DNA from: Strigamia acuminata
Lineage: Eukaryota; Arthropoda; Chilopoda; Geophilomorpha; Linotaeniidae
DNA: 64,000 bases
Assembly (NCBI GenBank): GCA_949358305.1
Contig: OX442314.1
Coordinates: 51,530,581 to 51,594,580, forward strand
Direction: 5' to 3'
In this document: positions 1-10,242 of the stretch, in pieces
How the letters are laid out: each line of letters begins with the position of its first letter
Position numbering within the stretch: position 1 is the first letter of the stretch
Notes under the pieces: model-generated
Seen by the model: only the letters and a program-made list of their open reading frames with translations
What the model was told of the DNA's origin: nothing
Databases searched by the model: none
Made by a program: the position numbers and the translations under genes

Positions 1-766
1 GGTCGTCTGTTGTCTCGTTCGTGTCCAAGATGGCGTCCTCGTTGTGGCAACGTGATGTCGTCTTGGGCCGGCGTGGCAATATGGCGTCCTCGGCTCGTCT
101 CTGGCTGGTCCTTCGGGCTCACGCTGGTCAGGCGCGAGTGAATGCTTAGTTAAAAGGCTTATTTCGGTCTGTTGTCTAGGTTTTTGTGTGGTGTCCGGCG
201 ATCACACAGCGGCGGACTCTTCTGGCTCCCGGCGGTCACACAGCGGCGGGAACGCTCGTCGTGGTTTTACTGCAGTTTAGGCTTGTGCGACCGTTTGTCT
301 GCACAACTCGCTAAACTGGAGTAGTTTTTACTATTTCTAGCTGGTGTGCTAAAATAGTGTGGTAATCTTATCTCGCAGGTTACTCTGCGGAGTTTGACAC
401 TGACCAAACGTACTCACGGTAAATTGTCCTTTGTCCTTGGTCAATCCCAGTATATTTACTTGGGCCTGATCTTGTAGGACGACGGGTTTTACGTGTGTTT
501 CTCGTTTGATGGTTGTGTTGGTTCTGCCCGCTCAGTGCAAGGCACATTCCTTTGCACAAAGCGGGGTTGACAGGTGACCGGAATCACCCAATGGTGGGGT
601 GGACGAGCCATCCCCACTCCCTCAGGGCAGACGCCTGTCCATTGACTAGATGTCAATGCACTGAGGGAAGGGAGACGCGCTTGCGGCTCCCCTTACACCC
701 GAAACGAGGTCACGAGAGAAACTCTTCGTTGACCCCGGTCCAGTCGGGTCACCACAAACTGGTAAC
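1..766. other. GC-richer unique flank with hairpin cluster
   Basis: No recognisable protein is encoded here. The stretch is richer in G+C and CpG than the neighbouring DNA and ends abruptly where block B of the duplicated unit begins. It contains two imperfect copies of an ATGGCGTCCTCG phrase near positions 30-90, two copies of a TCACACAGCGGCGG phrase near 205-250, and three neighbouring small hairpins between 313 and 392. It could be a promoter/5' leader or an LTR end. The sequence does not decide. Confidence 0.4.
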
Positions 767-2934
767 CCAGCATTAATTAGGCGCATTGCAAATGTTTAGG
801 ATTTGACTCTAGTGTTAGCGGCCTGAATTTCTTTGCCCGTATTTGCAAAATAGACATGTTGGCTCCCCAGTGTATAATGAATAATGAGTTCTTGATGTGT
901 TGTTTGAGGTCCAGGTAGTGGGTGGTCACTTTTAGTCTGTAATAGTATGTTGGCAAACCGGACAATCTCTACATCTGCACAGACAATGGAACAACAAAAT
1001 ATATTGTATACCAACAAATATTGTAAAATTAAACAAATTAGAAACATGTGCTTTCTCTTTCTTTTCTTCTGCATTTATCTAGACTGAGCCACAGCAACAG
1101 TCTGGGTACAGTTTATCACATGTCAAATGCAGATTCCTCTGCCATGACAGTGGCTATTAAAGATTTATTAAATCAAAAAATTATTTCCGTCCGTCGGCCA
1201 GCTTGCGGTTGGTGTGTTCGCGGTCGGCCTGCTCCTCGTGGTCGGCACGCTCGTAGATGTCCGCACGCTGCTTGCAGTCGGCGCTCTCGCGGTCGGCACG
1301 CTCGAGGGACATGGTTGCGGAAAATAGACGCAAAGTGTTTTTATCACATTAGATAAGTGGGTCGACCCCATTTACCATTCCACATCGGCAGGATAATTTT
1401 TGCCTAACAAGAACAATGGAGGAATGGGTTTCGTCTAACCGGTGCCCTTCTGGATTTGTGGCTTTATTGCAGGTGGCAGATGGTCAGCACTTCTTCTGGT
1501 CTTACTTGGAGTGGTAGAAGTGGGGGATGAGGCTGGTTTTGCCCACGAGTCTGTGACCCACAAGTCTCTGACCTAACCCGCTACCACGAGTAGCGTAGTT
1601 GGTCAAAGTCGACCTTAAAAGGCATTGAAAAGGAGAGAGCTAACACCACTATCCCATAAGGGACTCTAAAAGCTGAGGTCCAGGTACACAGAGAGAAAGA
1701 CAAAGAAACAACTGCTCTCAGTGAAATCCAAGTCTGCCGTAGTCTGATTAAATAATACAAATGATGCAAACAAAGAAACCTTAGAGCAAAGAAAGCATAC
1801 ATTCAGATGGCAAAGCAGTATTGATAACAATGACAGCATAAAGTAAAAGGCTCAAACTATGTTTAACATGGGAATATAAGAAATTCAGAAATAACATAAA
1901 AATAGATGAACAACAGAAGAAATTGAGAATTAACAAGGCAATAATTAGAATAACTATTAATTATCCTCTTGCAGATGTAAACCGTAGGCTTTTAAAAAAC
2001 AGCATTCAGTGACCTGACATTGGACGACGAAGCAAACGCTCTCTCACTTTCAATCGATGTAGCAGCCTACATTATCACAAGTGTGTATTGTCAGTAATGC
2101 ATACAATAGCTTTTGAATATTAGGTGTGATGCTCCCATGTTCACTAGATTCATAGGTTTGAATTTCTTTGTAAAAGATTAACTTCGATGCTGCGAGGCAG
2201 TCGTCCCAGTCGTCGGGCGAAATTCGCGTACGTTTTCACACCTTTTGATCAACGTCCGCACTTGTGGTTCCGTAATTTTTTTTCTCCGCCATTCACTTTT
2301 AGTTTGGTTAGATTCCTAAACGGAATAGTGGTACGAGTTTCATTTCTGATGCTGCAGTTTTCTAATTTTAAACTGATTAATGCGAGACAAGGGACGTGGC
2401 TGCTTTTCCGTCGGTCCCCATGTCTGTCGTTGTTGGCTAAGATCAAGCTAATATAGATGAAGGACAGTGGTGGAGAAAAGCAGTCAATGAAGGGCGAAAG
2501 AGTAATTAGCTATGCCCAAAGAGTGTTGGACAAATATAAATATATAAATAAATAAAAAGGGCAGTGTAAAAACTGCTAAAAATAAAGGCAAAAAAAAAAT
2601 AACGGCCAAACAAGGAGGCCAAAGAGTAATAGGAATGAAGATTTTGATGTGGCATTTTAAATTCTTTGCTCTAAAAGAGCCTGACAACCGAGGCATTGTT
2701 TACATAATAAAGAAAGAATATGTTATCAGTATACTAATTGTTGTTATGGATATACCAAAACAAAATGTCTGTTTTTATCTCAATATTGAATCAACATTAT
2801 GCAGCAAAAAATACATGAAGAATTTGGTTGGTGTTAGTATTAATAAGCTCCTGTACCACGGCAAGGTCCCAACCATCACAGGAGAAAATTGGTAGAAAAG
2901 CCCTTAACCACCTAAGGAACGTTTCTGTTTGTCC
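767..2934. repeat. Composite duplication copy 1: block B plus conserved 3' segment
   Basis: This stretch aligns through most of its length with 46420-49290, with small changes throughout and two large inserts in the second copy. It opens with the AATTAGGCGCATTGC phrase also present at 3848, 46432 and 60291. Its last part (about 2460-2934) is a conserved segment containing the GGCAGTGTAAAAACTGCT phrase and the 3' end of the B-box/RNase H gene; that segment is repeated at 37150, 40455, 48800 and 58370. Because introns are retained in the copies, the unit spread as DNA, not through spliced RNA. Confidence 0.8.
1181..1403 (-). pseudogene. Terminal exon of charged-repeat protein, broken copy
   Basis: This is the minus-strand counterpart of the open exon at 46829-47054. 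It follows a plausible AG acceptor, starts with a Cys-containing stretch (SCRCG) and continues into a repetitive Arg/Asp/Glu-rich tail of the ADREERAD type, ending near an AATAAA signal. In this copy an in-frame TAA (plus 1349-1351) replaces the GAA found in the second copy, so the exon is interrupted. The protein family is not recognised. The repetitive tail is reflected in the DNA as a short GGTCGGC-type tandem repeat. Confidence 0.5.
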
Positions 2935-3713
2935 CTGAAAAAAAAACACAAAAAATGTAAAATCGTGTAGTTAATCGTCCTTACTTACCGTGCAGATCTT
3001 GCAGCCACGTCTGCCTCTTCGTTTCCCAGGATACCTTTGTGGCTGGGAATCCAGCAGAAACGAACATCACATCCGACTTGTCTGGCCTGAAATAGCAAAT
3101 CTATGAGTGATGACACTTCAGGTTTTCGCGCACTCCGACACTGCAGCGTGTCTAAGCAATCTGTATAAATGATCACTTTTTCGTGATTGCAGTCCTTGAC
3201 GTGCTGCAGTGCCAGGCGGATTCCTTCGAGTTCCGCTTCGAATGGCGATGCATTTCCATTTAAAACTTTGGAAATGCTTCGTCCACAACACACGGCGGCT
3301 GCTCCCACCTTCTCGTCACTTTTGGAACCGTCGGTGTAGATGGCCCGGAAATCTTTGAAGTCTTCTCTGTGCCAGTTGAAGAGAGACTGGTATTCCGTCG
3401 GTCCGGTTTTGGCCTTGCGAAATGCGCTCAAAGAATAGTCGCACGCCACGAGCGACTCAACTTCCGTCGCGCATTCTTTGCATTTTTTGACTGCTTTGTC
3501 CCAATCTTGGCAGCAGTTTTCGCAAAAATACTTCTGGCAAACGACGCAAATGTCCACAGTATTGTGCTGCCAGTGGAAGTGGCACGCTTGTTTGGATATG
3601 CGTTTGTCGCAAGTATCCATGTTCTTCGTCCGATGACAAAACGCCGATAAATTAGGCCGTTTAGTATGCAATGCCAAGCTTGGGGAGTTTGGACCAAATG
3701 GCAAATATTCCAT
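2904..3713 (-). CDS. B-box-like zinc finger / RNase H protein, copy 1 (two exons)
   Basis: Proposed CDS is complement(join(2904..2934, 2989..3713)), 251 codons. The first exon encodes a cysteine/histidine cluster (C-x2-H-x8-C-x2-C-x4-C-x2-C, then C-x2-C) resembling a B-box, followed by a complete RNase H fold signature: YTDGS, an AELEG glutamate, YTDCLD and GNEEAD. The C-terminal WIPSHKGILGNEEAD style is typical of RNase H domains from non-LTR retrotransposons, but no reverse transcriptase lies upstream. The apparent stop after ARSAR falls inside a perfect GTAAGT donor. A 54-nt intron ending TTTTCAG joins to a short last exon, and the total stays in frame. The reading frame also stays open upstream of the chosen ATG. 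Catalytic residues look intact. Whether it is expressed is unknown. Confidence 0.65.
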
Positions 3714-3990
3714 TCGAATATCGTCCTCGCAGACCAGGATGCACTGAGTTCTGCAGAAAATAGTGAGGATTGGCCATCCTGTCATGCCTTGTGGGTGTTG
3801 CAGAAACCTTTCTGTTACGTCATTCACTCAAGTGGAAACCCAGTATTAATTAGGCGCATTGCAAATGTTTATGATTTGACAGTGTTAGCGGCCTGAATTT
3901 ATTTGCCCGTATTTGCAAAATAGACATGTTGGCTCCCCAGTGTATAATGAATAATGAGTTCTTGATATGTTGTTTGAGGTCCCATTTATT
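3714..3990. repeat. Upstream module U of the B-box/RNase H gene
   Basis: This sequence lies directly 5' (minus sense) of the RNase H gene copy. Related copies occur at 46247-46565 and 60150-60440, and its distal half is at 767-915. It ends at the GTTGTTTGAGGTCC phrase, after which copies switch to either block A (here and at 60430) or block B (at 910 and 46565), marking a recombination junction between duplicated modules. Confidence 0.7.
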
Positions 3991-5020
3991 CCTAATCAAA
4001 TAGACTTGCATAGTAAATCGCTGAGCCACAGATTCAGCATAATGCCGTTTGATACATCAACCCGTCAACATGGTAAAATCGTATAAGTAGCGTCTCAAAA
4101 CTGATACGGTTGGGACAATTTGTAGTATTTGGACATTGCCCTTCCACCACAACGTTGTAGGGCTGAAGGAGAACAGGTAAATGATTCCATACTGGTATGC
4201 CACAGTTGCATCTTAAACACCTGAAATTTGAAAGAAATGTAATAAATTATACCGGTAATAAAAAACAATATTTTGCATTACTTCATGTTGTAGTACAGGC
4301 GGATATGCCTGACCACAAAACAATCGTGCAAGAAGTAGAAATGTCTTGCAAAAGAATTCAGGTCTTTATCCGATAATGTCGACGCAATGGCCTTCATGTG
4401 GGCCTCAAACTGGTACCAAGCATCAATTGAAAACTCCAAATTCGTACAATCTGGTAGGCGAGTAACAAATCGTATCCATTGTTCTCTCAGAAATACTAAA
4501 AAGGTCTTGATTGAATAAAATTCATCTGCACAGGCCAGATCTTGTCGACTGCGCTATTATTGTATTTCTCCTCTAACGTGTATGGAGCGATCGCTCCATT
4601 ATGGAGCGACCGTAATCGAGACACCCATGCACGATGGTTACAATTTTTTAAGTGAGCCTTTTCTCTCTCTCGGTTAATTGCTACGCAACCGAGGAGACAA
4701 TAGCCTTACATTTATTGTTTGTCACAGCAAGAATACAACATAACTAGAAAATTCCAAGGTGCTACAATTGTATCTATGCATCATGTTAAATAACACTTGA
4801 ATCTAAATTTAGTAACAAATACAGTTTTGAACAGTACATCAAATAGGGTTTTTTTAAAAAAAGGCTTACAATCATTTACATGTGTAATTTAGGCACAAAA
4901 GTGAAAAAATAAATCAAAACAACAACATTCCAAGAAATACATTAAAAAACCCAAATGACACGTAAGAATCTCCGTAGGAGAATCAACATGGCATAATAGG
5001 CCTAGCAAAAACCCATAGAT
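3990..5020. repeat. Block A of the duplicated unit, copy 1
   Basis: About 1 kb that is nearly identical to 60430-61459. It contains the two-exon gene described at 4034-4548, a GGAGCGATCGCTCC palindrome near 4585 and an AT-rich tail. The copies separate sharply after a GCCTAGCAAAAACC phrase. Confidence 0.8.
4034..4548 (-). CDS. Unrecognised two-exon cysteine-rich protein, copy 1 (block A, partial)
   Basis: Proposed exons on the minus strand are 4548-4282 and 4220-4034, with a 61-nt intron starting GTAATG and ending TTTCAG. The join turns an otherwise immediate stop into continuous coding. The second exon reads through a KCLRCNCG cysteine cluster and an FYHVDGLMY phrase before TGA. The copy at 60482-61001 keeps the same frame although the two differ by in-frame indels of one and two codons around the CPNT segment, which argues that this is real coding sequence. 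A more distant paralog lies at 33490-33698. The 5' end is not defined: the first exon is open from a TAG and a GCGCAG acceptor is plausible. No known family is recognised. Confidence 0.5.
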
Positions 5021-5754
5021 CACAACAGACCTGCAAGCCCTTCGTAAACCTAAATTTGACCAAAATAATAAACATTAAAGGCCTGCAAAAAACATCGAGA
5101 AAACTAAGCAAAAGAATACATTTTTAGGTTTAATATACAAATAAACATAACAAATAAACCCTAAAAATAATTAATTAACGATGTCTTTACATATGACAAA
5201 GAAAACGAGCAAACGGGTGAAACTAAAACCCGAAGACAAATATGAATGCTTTAATATATTGCAAAGAACAAAATAACTACAACTCTCTACATCCAACAAA
5301 CAAAAGTGGGGCAAAAACACTTTAATAACACAAGATTGGACATTCTGTTTTTGTTACCATACCTAAATTATCTTTAATGGCGCCTGATCAGTCATACTTC
5401 TAAGCCTATCGTACTCGTGACTAAATCTTCTGTGTCTTTGTCCTCCCAGTATTACTGTAGTTAGGACAAACAATTAAGAAAAAACAAAAAAAAACTTGTT
5501 GGGTAATCAATAACCGATAAACATCAAAGACGATACACATGGATAAATAAACGTTAAACATTAATTCCGGAACCAATTTATAAGCTTACACGTGCACAGA
5601 TTATAATCAGGGTACACGAATTAAACCAAATCTTTCTGAGAAGAGATCTTAACTTCTTCATTCACCATCGCTGCTTGTTTCAGCATTTGAAGAGGAATCT
5701 TCAGAAGAATCCTCTTCATTATTTTTATCATTGAACGACCTAATATATTGGTGG
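5021..5754. other. AT-rich stretch, no gene seen
   Basis: I see no coding sequence, RNA gene or convincing repeat structure here. The stretch is strongly AT-rich with scattered poly-A runs. Confidence 0.5.
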
Positions 5755-6015
5755 GTCGGTTATTGATAGCTAAACCTTCATAAATTGAAAATAAACGATT
5801 AACTTAAAAAAAAATCAAACTCTGCCCAACACTGGATTTGATAAATATTGTAAATGTTAAGGAAATTGCAAATAAGTTTGAAAAATGTAGGACAAATGTA
5901 AAAAATAAAATAAGATAAGTGGAGAAAAAACTCTAAAAATATGGAATAAGCGAGAGCTGAAGTGTAAAAGAGGAGGAAAGAACTGTAAAACTGAGAAAAA
6001 GAGCAATAAAAGTAC
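5755..6015. repeat. Dispersed repeat R, uninterrupted copy
   Basis: Begins with the GGTCGGTTATTGATAGC phrase and runs through purine-rich GAGAAAAAGAGC-type sequence. The same repeat is found split by the Gypsy element: left half at about 6781-6876 and right half at 20207-20360. Another right half occurs at about 21115-21260. It therefore serves as an empty-site reference for the large insertion. Confidence 0.75.
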
Positions 6016-6189
6016 AATGCTGTGTGTGTTTCAAAAAATTACGAACTATTTCAACATATTACGAAATATTTCAACAATTTACTAAATATTTCAAAAAATT
6101 AGGAAAAAAATAAAACAATTCCAAAAATTCAAACAAAATTTGAAATAATACAAAATGAATTTTAGTATTATGTTTGGGCAAAAAAATAT

Positions 6190-6606
6190 TTGTTAAACTT
6201 GAAAATACCCCAAAAAACTGGTGTGTTTAAACTTTTGAAACAGACTGTAGAGGAATCAATTGGTAGTTCTGGCAATTGTGCACAGGAATGGCAACACTGC
6301 TTATGCAAATCACTTTTTTGGTTTCAGACGTACAAATTAAGGAAATTAAATCATCTAATCCAACTACTTTCTAAAGTTAAGCAAAGGGAATTGGTTGTGA
6401 GCAGAGTCCTTTCTGCAGCCATCAGGGACACATGCAGGGTGAATACGGGCTCGTTGGAAAAGGTCTGGGCCTTTGAGGAGTTAGGTATGTTCCAGGTTAG
6501 TCACAGATGTGGGACACTTGGGAAATTTAGGTATTATTTTATGTGGATCTTTGTACGGATGTCATCTTGTTCGCTAATCGTGGCTGGGATGATCTCGGGC
6601 CCCTGA
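6190..6606 (+). other. Unrecognised 138-codon open frame
   Basis: An open frame without an ATG at its 5' end (the first codon is TTG). The predicted peptide has no motif I recognise. It could be an exon remnant or chance. I list it only because it is the sole sizeable frame between repeat R and the Gypsy element. Confidence 0.15.
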
Positions 6607-6876
6607 AAATTCTCTTCCTTTGTCATCTTCATTCTCATTTTCTTTATTATTCATGTAAGTGATGTTTAAATAGCTTATTCAAGCTAACACGTATGCTGGA
6701 GAATTGAATCGCGCCTCAGAGAAACACATATCCTTCTAAGTTCAAATTGCAATTTTGTTTTTCTCCGTGGTTATTGGTGTGTCGGTTATTGATAGCTAAA
6801 CCTTAAGAAATTAAAAAAAAACGATTAACTTAAAAAATACTGTACTCTTCTCCACACTGGATATTATAAATAATGT

Positions 6877-8034
6877 TGTCACGGTCCGGTGTTCACGCGT
6901 ACGAGTAGTACGCATTGTTTCCCCGTGTTGTGTTCCTAATAAACCCTAATTGTGTTCCTACCTTGTATTGTTTTCATTTTGTCTTATGTTTAGCCGAGTT
7001 CTCCTCATTTTCTCTCATCTCTTCCTTTCCTATCTCTTACTCATTCCTATCTTCCTTCTCTTTCTCTCACTTCTCTCTTGTCTCTTCCTAGTTTTTCTAT
7101 TTTTGTTTATTGTTTCGATGCGAACTCATTTGCATTTCTATTCTGGTCAGTACGCGTCAACGTTAGTCATACACTTAGTATGCACCGACTGTACTGATTG
7201 GCTCTTGACTCTTCCGTGATTGGTTGAGCTTGGATGAGTCCAAGTTTACCTTTCACCCTATCTTTCCCTTTTTCCTCAGTTAAGCTCTGTATCCCGAACG
7301 CGTAGGTGCTCCTTGGAGCCAGTGCTCATGGCAGAGTCTTAGCTCACTTACGAAGCTCACTCGTTGCTTTGTTTTCACCTAGTAGTTCTGAGACATGACT
7401 CTAGGTTTTCACCTCATCTTTAACAGTGTTAGCTCACACTTTTATCCACTTGAACCTGTTGTTTTTCCGCTTCCTTTCGTGTTGTTTTAAGCGCCGTGAC
7501 GCGTCGCTTTTTAGGCAGGATAAGTTTGTTTGGCTTTCAAACTGAAATCTTTGTGTCTATTTATTTCATGCATCCGGCGCGTAGCTTAGTTTCGCCGCTC
7601 CCAACGAGCTTTAGCTTAATTAAGCATTAGTTTGAGGTTTAGTTTAGATTTGAGTGACCGTGCAGGCCAGTTACGCACGCGTTAGCACCCATTTCGCGCT
7701 TCACTTCGACAGCGAGGCGGACGCTTGTGAGTCGGGACGTTACGTGTTTCGTTTAACTTCGTGTGATCTTGTGATCTGCACGATACGTTGCGGGACGCGC
7801 GTTAAGTCTTGACTCTGGTGACCGCTAAGCAAATTCTGTCCCCCCATTTTAGTAGCTCGGAATACCCGGCCAAAATAAATATTCGTGAAAAGATCGGGAT
7901 CTGGAGTGTGTGCTACCGACATAAGGCGTGCACTCACGGCTGGGCAGGTCTCGAGGACCAGGCTCCCAAGATTTTCTGTATCGCGGCGTCTTTCAAACGC
8001 GTCCCAAACCGCTCGGGAAACGCGATTCATTACA
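6877..8034 (+). repeat. 5' LTR
   Basis: 1158 bp, TGT...ACA, nearly identical to the 3' copy. It carries an AATAAA at 6938-6943 and a pyrimidine-rich CT tract around 6990-7090. It ends immediately before the primer-binding site. Differences from the 3' LTR that I can see are one C in a C run near 6920, single changes near 7155, 7470 and 7590, and two adjacent changes at about 7804. Confidence 0.95.
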
Positions 8035-8036
8035 CG

Positions 8037-8054
8037 TGGTGCCGAAACCCGGGA
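8037..8054 (+). other. Primer-binding site, complementary to tRNA-Phe 3' end
   Basis: The 18-mer TGGTGCCGAAACCCGGGA starts two bases after the 5' LTR. It is the exact complement of the 3' end of metazoan tRNA-Phe including the added CCA (from established tRNA sequence knowledge), so minus-strand DNA synthesis is probably primed by tRNA-Phe. The position and full-length match make chance unlikely. Confidence 0.85.
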
Positions 8055-8213
8055 GTATTCCGAGTTTTTCCAATTGCTGCCCATATAAACTGCTTTTGCA
8101 GTGGGGTTTGGCAATTGTCTTTGGAAAAACTAAGGTTTAAGTGGCGTTGTTATTCGCTACTTTTTAAGCAGTAAGATCATTCATTTGAGTCACTGCTATA
8201 GTTTCTGTCTATC

Positions 8214-10242
8214 ATGGCGGAAGGAGGTCATCTTGGTGATGACTCTACAAGTGTGTGGCCCGACTGGTTGCGTCGGGCGGGTGAGCGGCTTTACGAACGT
8301 ACGCCGCGCCCGTCTGACTCGCAGCCAAGGCCCAAGTCCGTGCATGGCGTTCCCTTGGCAGGGGATGGTCGGCCGCCATCCTACTCGCAAATACACGAGG
8401 GTGCTGCAATTGCAGAGATGGGGGCCTCCACAACAGATGGCTCCTATCGCCCCGACACCTCCTCGTCTGTGCATGAGTCTCGAGTGGATTTGTCAGCGTC
8501 AGCGGTATTGACTCCCCCGGTGCGAAGAAACCCCACCGCTCCTCCGGGATCTAGTCCGGAGGATAATGTTGCTAGGGAGGAAGTCCAACGTGAACCAGAT
8601 TGGTTGCGTTATTTACAGCGAGCCGAGCTGGCGCTGAATGAACGCGTTGTTCGAACAATGGAACAATTTAGTCATAATATCGACTGCAGATTGGTACATT
8701 GGAGGAATGAGACTCTAGGGGGGATGAGGGATGTAGTTAGGGAGGAAATTGTGGCTTTAACCGTGCAGCCCGTGGAGGGGGTTATTCCACCTGTTCAGCA
8801 GAGACCTCATGACACTCTGCCTGGCGACGGGCCTCCTCCTGGGCAGGATCAGGGGCCGAGACCGGTCCGCTCACGTATCCTGACGCCAAGTGAATTTGAC
8901 AGACAAGGTTTAGCAGGAGAAGGGGGAGCGCCGGAGAATATAAACCCTCCACTCCCCCCCGCGAGAGAGGCCATCGAACGTGACAGCCCAAGCGGGCTCG
9001 CAAAGATACGCTCCGTCGGAGTATGCCAACAGTGAGGTTATGAGGGACATAATTCGTTCCAAATCCTCGGCTGTCAGCCTTCCTTCGACGGCAAGTGTTG
9101 ACCGGGCAGCTGCTGCGCGCGGAAATTCAGTCAATTCGCGTCTCCGGCAGCGGACTTATCCGCCAATACCGGCTTTACAGCCGCGGTATGATTTGTCGCA
9201 TGTGAAATCGGAAAGTGTGCCGAAGTTTGATGAGACGGACCTATCTTATAATGCTGTTGAGCGATTCCTGGCGAAATTGCGTGCACATTTTGTTATGTCA
9301 CGCGTGTCGGAGGAGGCGTACATCGACTTGTTTATTCCTTTGGCCCTGGGTGGGAAACCGTTAAATTGGTTCCTGCGCTTACGCCATAAACCTAAAACAT
9401 GGAGTGAATTTGTCGTGCGCTTCCGCAGGGTGTATTCCCTGTCTGAGGCTGACGCGGCAGTCTTCTTACAAGATGCGTGTCAGGAAGTTGGAGAGGATAC
9501 GGCAGAGTTTCTGTGTGAAATGAGTCGTTACCTTGAATTGACAGGTGTGCTAGGGGATCGGCAGCAGTGGAACTTGGCTCAGCATTGGCTGCAGCCGCAG
9601 ATCACCGATACGATGGTCCGGTATGGCGTACATTCCATGTCGCGAGCGATAGATCTGGGTCAGGCGGCGGATCGTGAGTTGAAGATGCGTGCCCTTCAAC
9701 ACCGTAGATTTGACGAAAAAGGGGTTTGAAAGGGCCCAGTACCCGCTCCCGAACCCAAACCTAGGAAAGTTAGGCTTGGGGAGACTCGGAAAGTGGAACC
9801 GGCTAAGACAGAGAAACCTCCACCACGCCTCCAATTTGATAAGAGAAAATTGGTCGCGTTGGCTGAGGTTTTGGGCTATCCGATGGCGGATGGTGATGCG
9901 CAGAGTGTCGTCGGGCAGTCCCTGAGGAGTGAACCTCCGGCGCCGACACGGGTAATCAGTGCCCCTACGAAGGCCCCGGAAGCAAAGGTTCCTCCGGGTG
10001 TCGCGGTGGCGTTGTGTGGCCATTCCGCACACTCTTTTGCCAACACGGCAAGCCCTCCCAATTTAGTGTTACCACCCGGAGCTGAGTGGGTGCGAAATCG
10101 CAAGGATTGTTGGTATATGCGTGATATTGAAAAACGCATTGCTCTATGTCCCCATTGCTTCAAGCCCTGGCAGTTTCCGGGAAACGACCTGGGTCCGTCG
10201 ACCAACCCGTCCGAGAAGGCGGCGGACCCGAAACGCAAGTAA
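8214..10242 (+). pseudogene. gag: gag with a frame change and an in-frame TGA
   Basis: The first segment starts at an ATG (8214) and is open to 9035. The frame one base on is open through 8980-9729, stops at TGA (9727-9729), then continues in the same frame to 10242. The middle segment has the helical pattern of a Retrotrans_gag capsid (RFLAKLRAHF, LALGGKPLNWF, WSEFVVRFRRVYS). No classical CCHC knuckle is visible, only a CPHC pair near the end. The first shift lies near a run of seven C residues (8954-8960), a plausible slippage or assembly-error site. The TGA could derive from CGA by CpG decay. With LTRs this similar the breaks are recent, programmed, or sequencing errors. They are not repaired here. 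Confidence 0.8.

Noticed and set aside
3369-3650. Plus-strand open frame over the first RNase H gene
   Set aside because: It is a shadow of the minus-strand gene; a similar shadow occurs over the third copy, and the peptide shows no motif.
6950-7219. Hydrophobic 89-codon frame in each LTR
   Set aside because: It comes from a pyrimidine-rich LTR tract and does not start with ATG; identical in both LTRs only because the LTRs are identical.
8980-9729. Separate gene starting at 8980
   Set aside because: The first codon is GTG and the sequence is the capsid continuation of gag, so it is not independently initiated.
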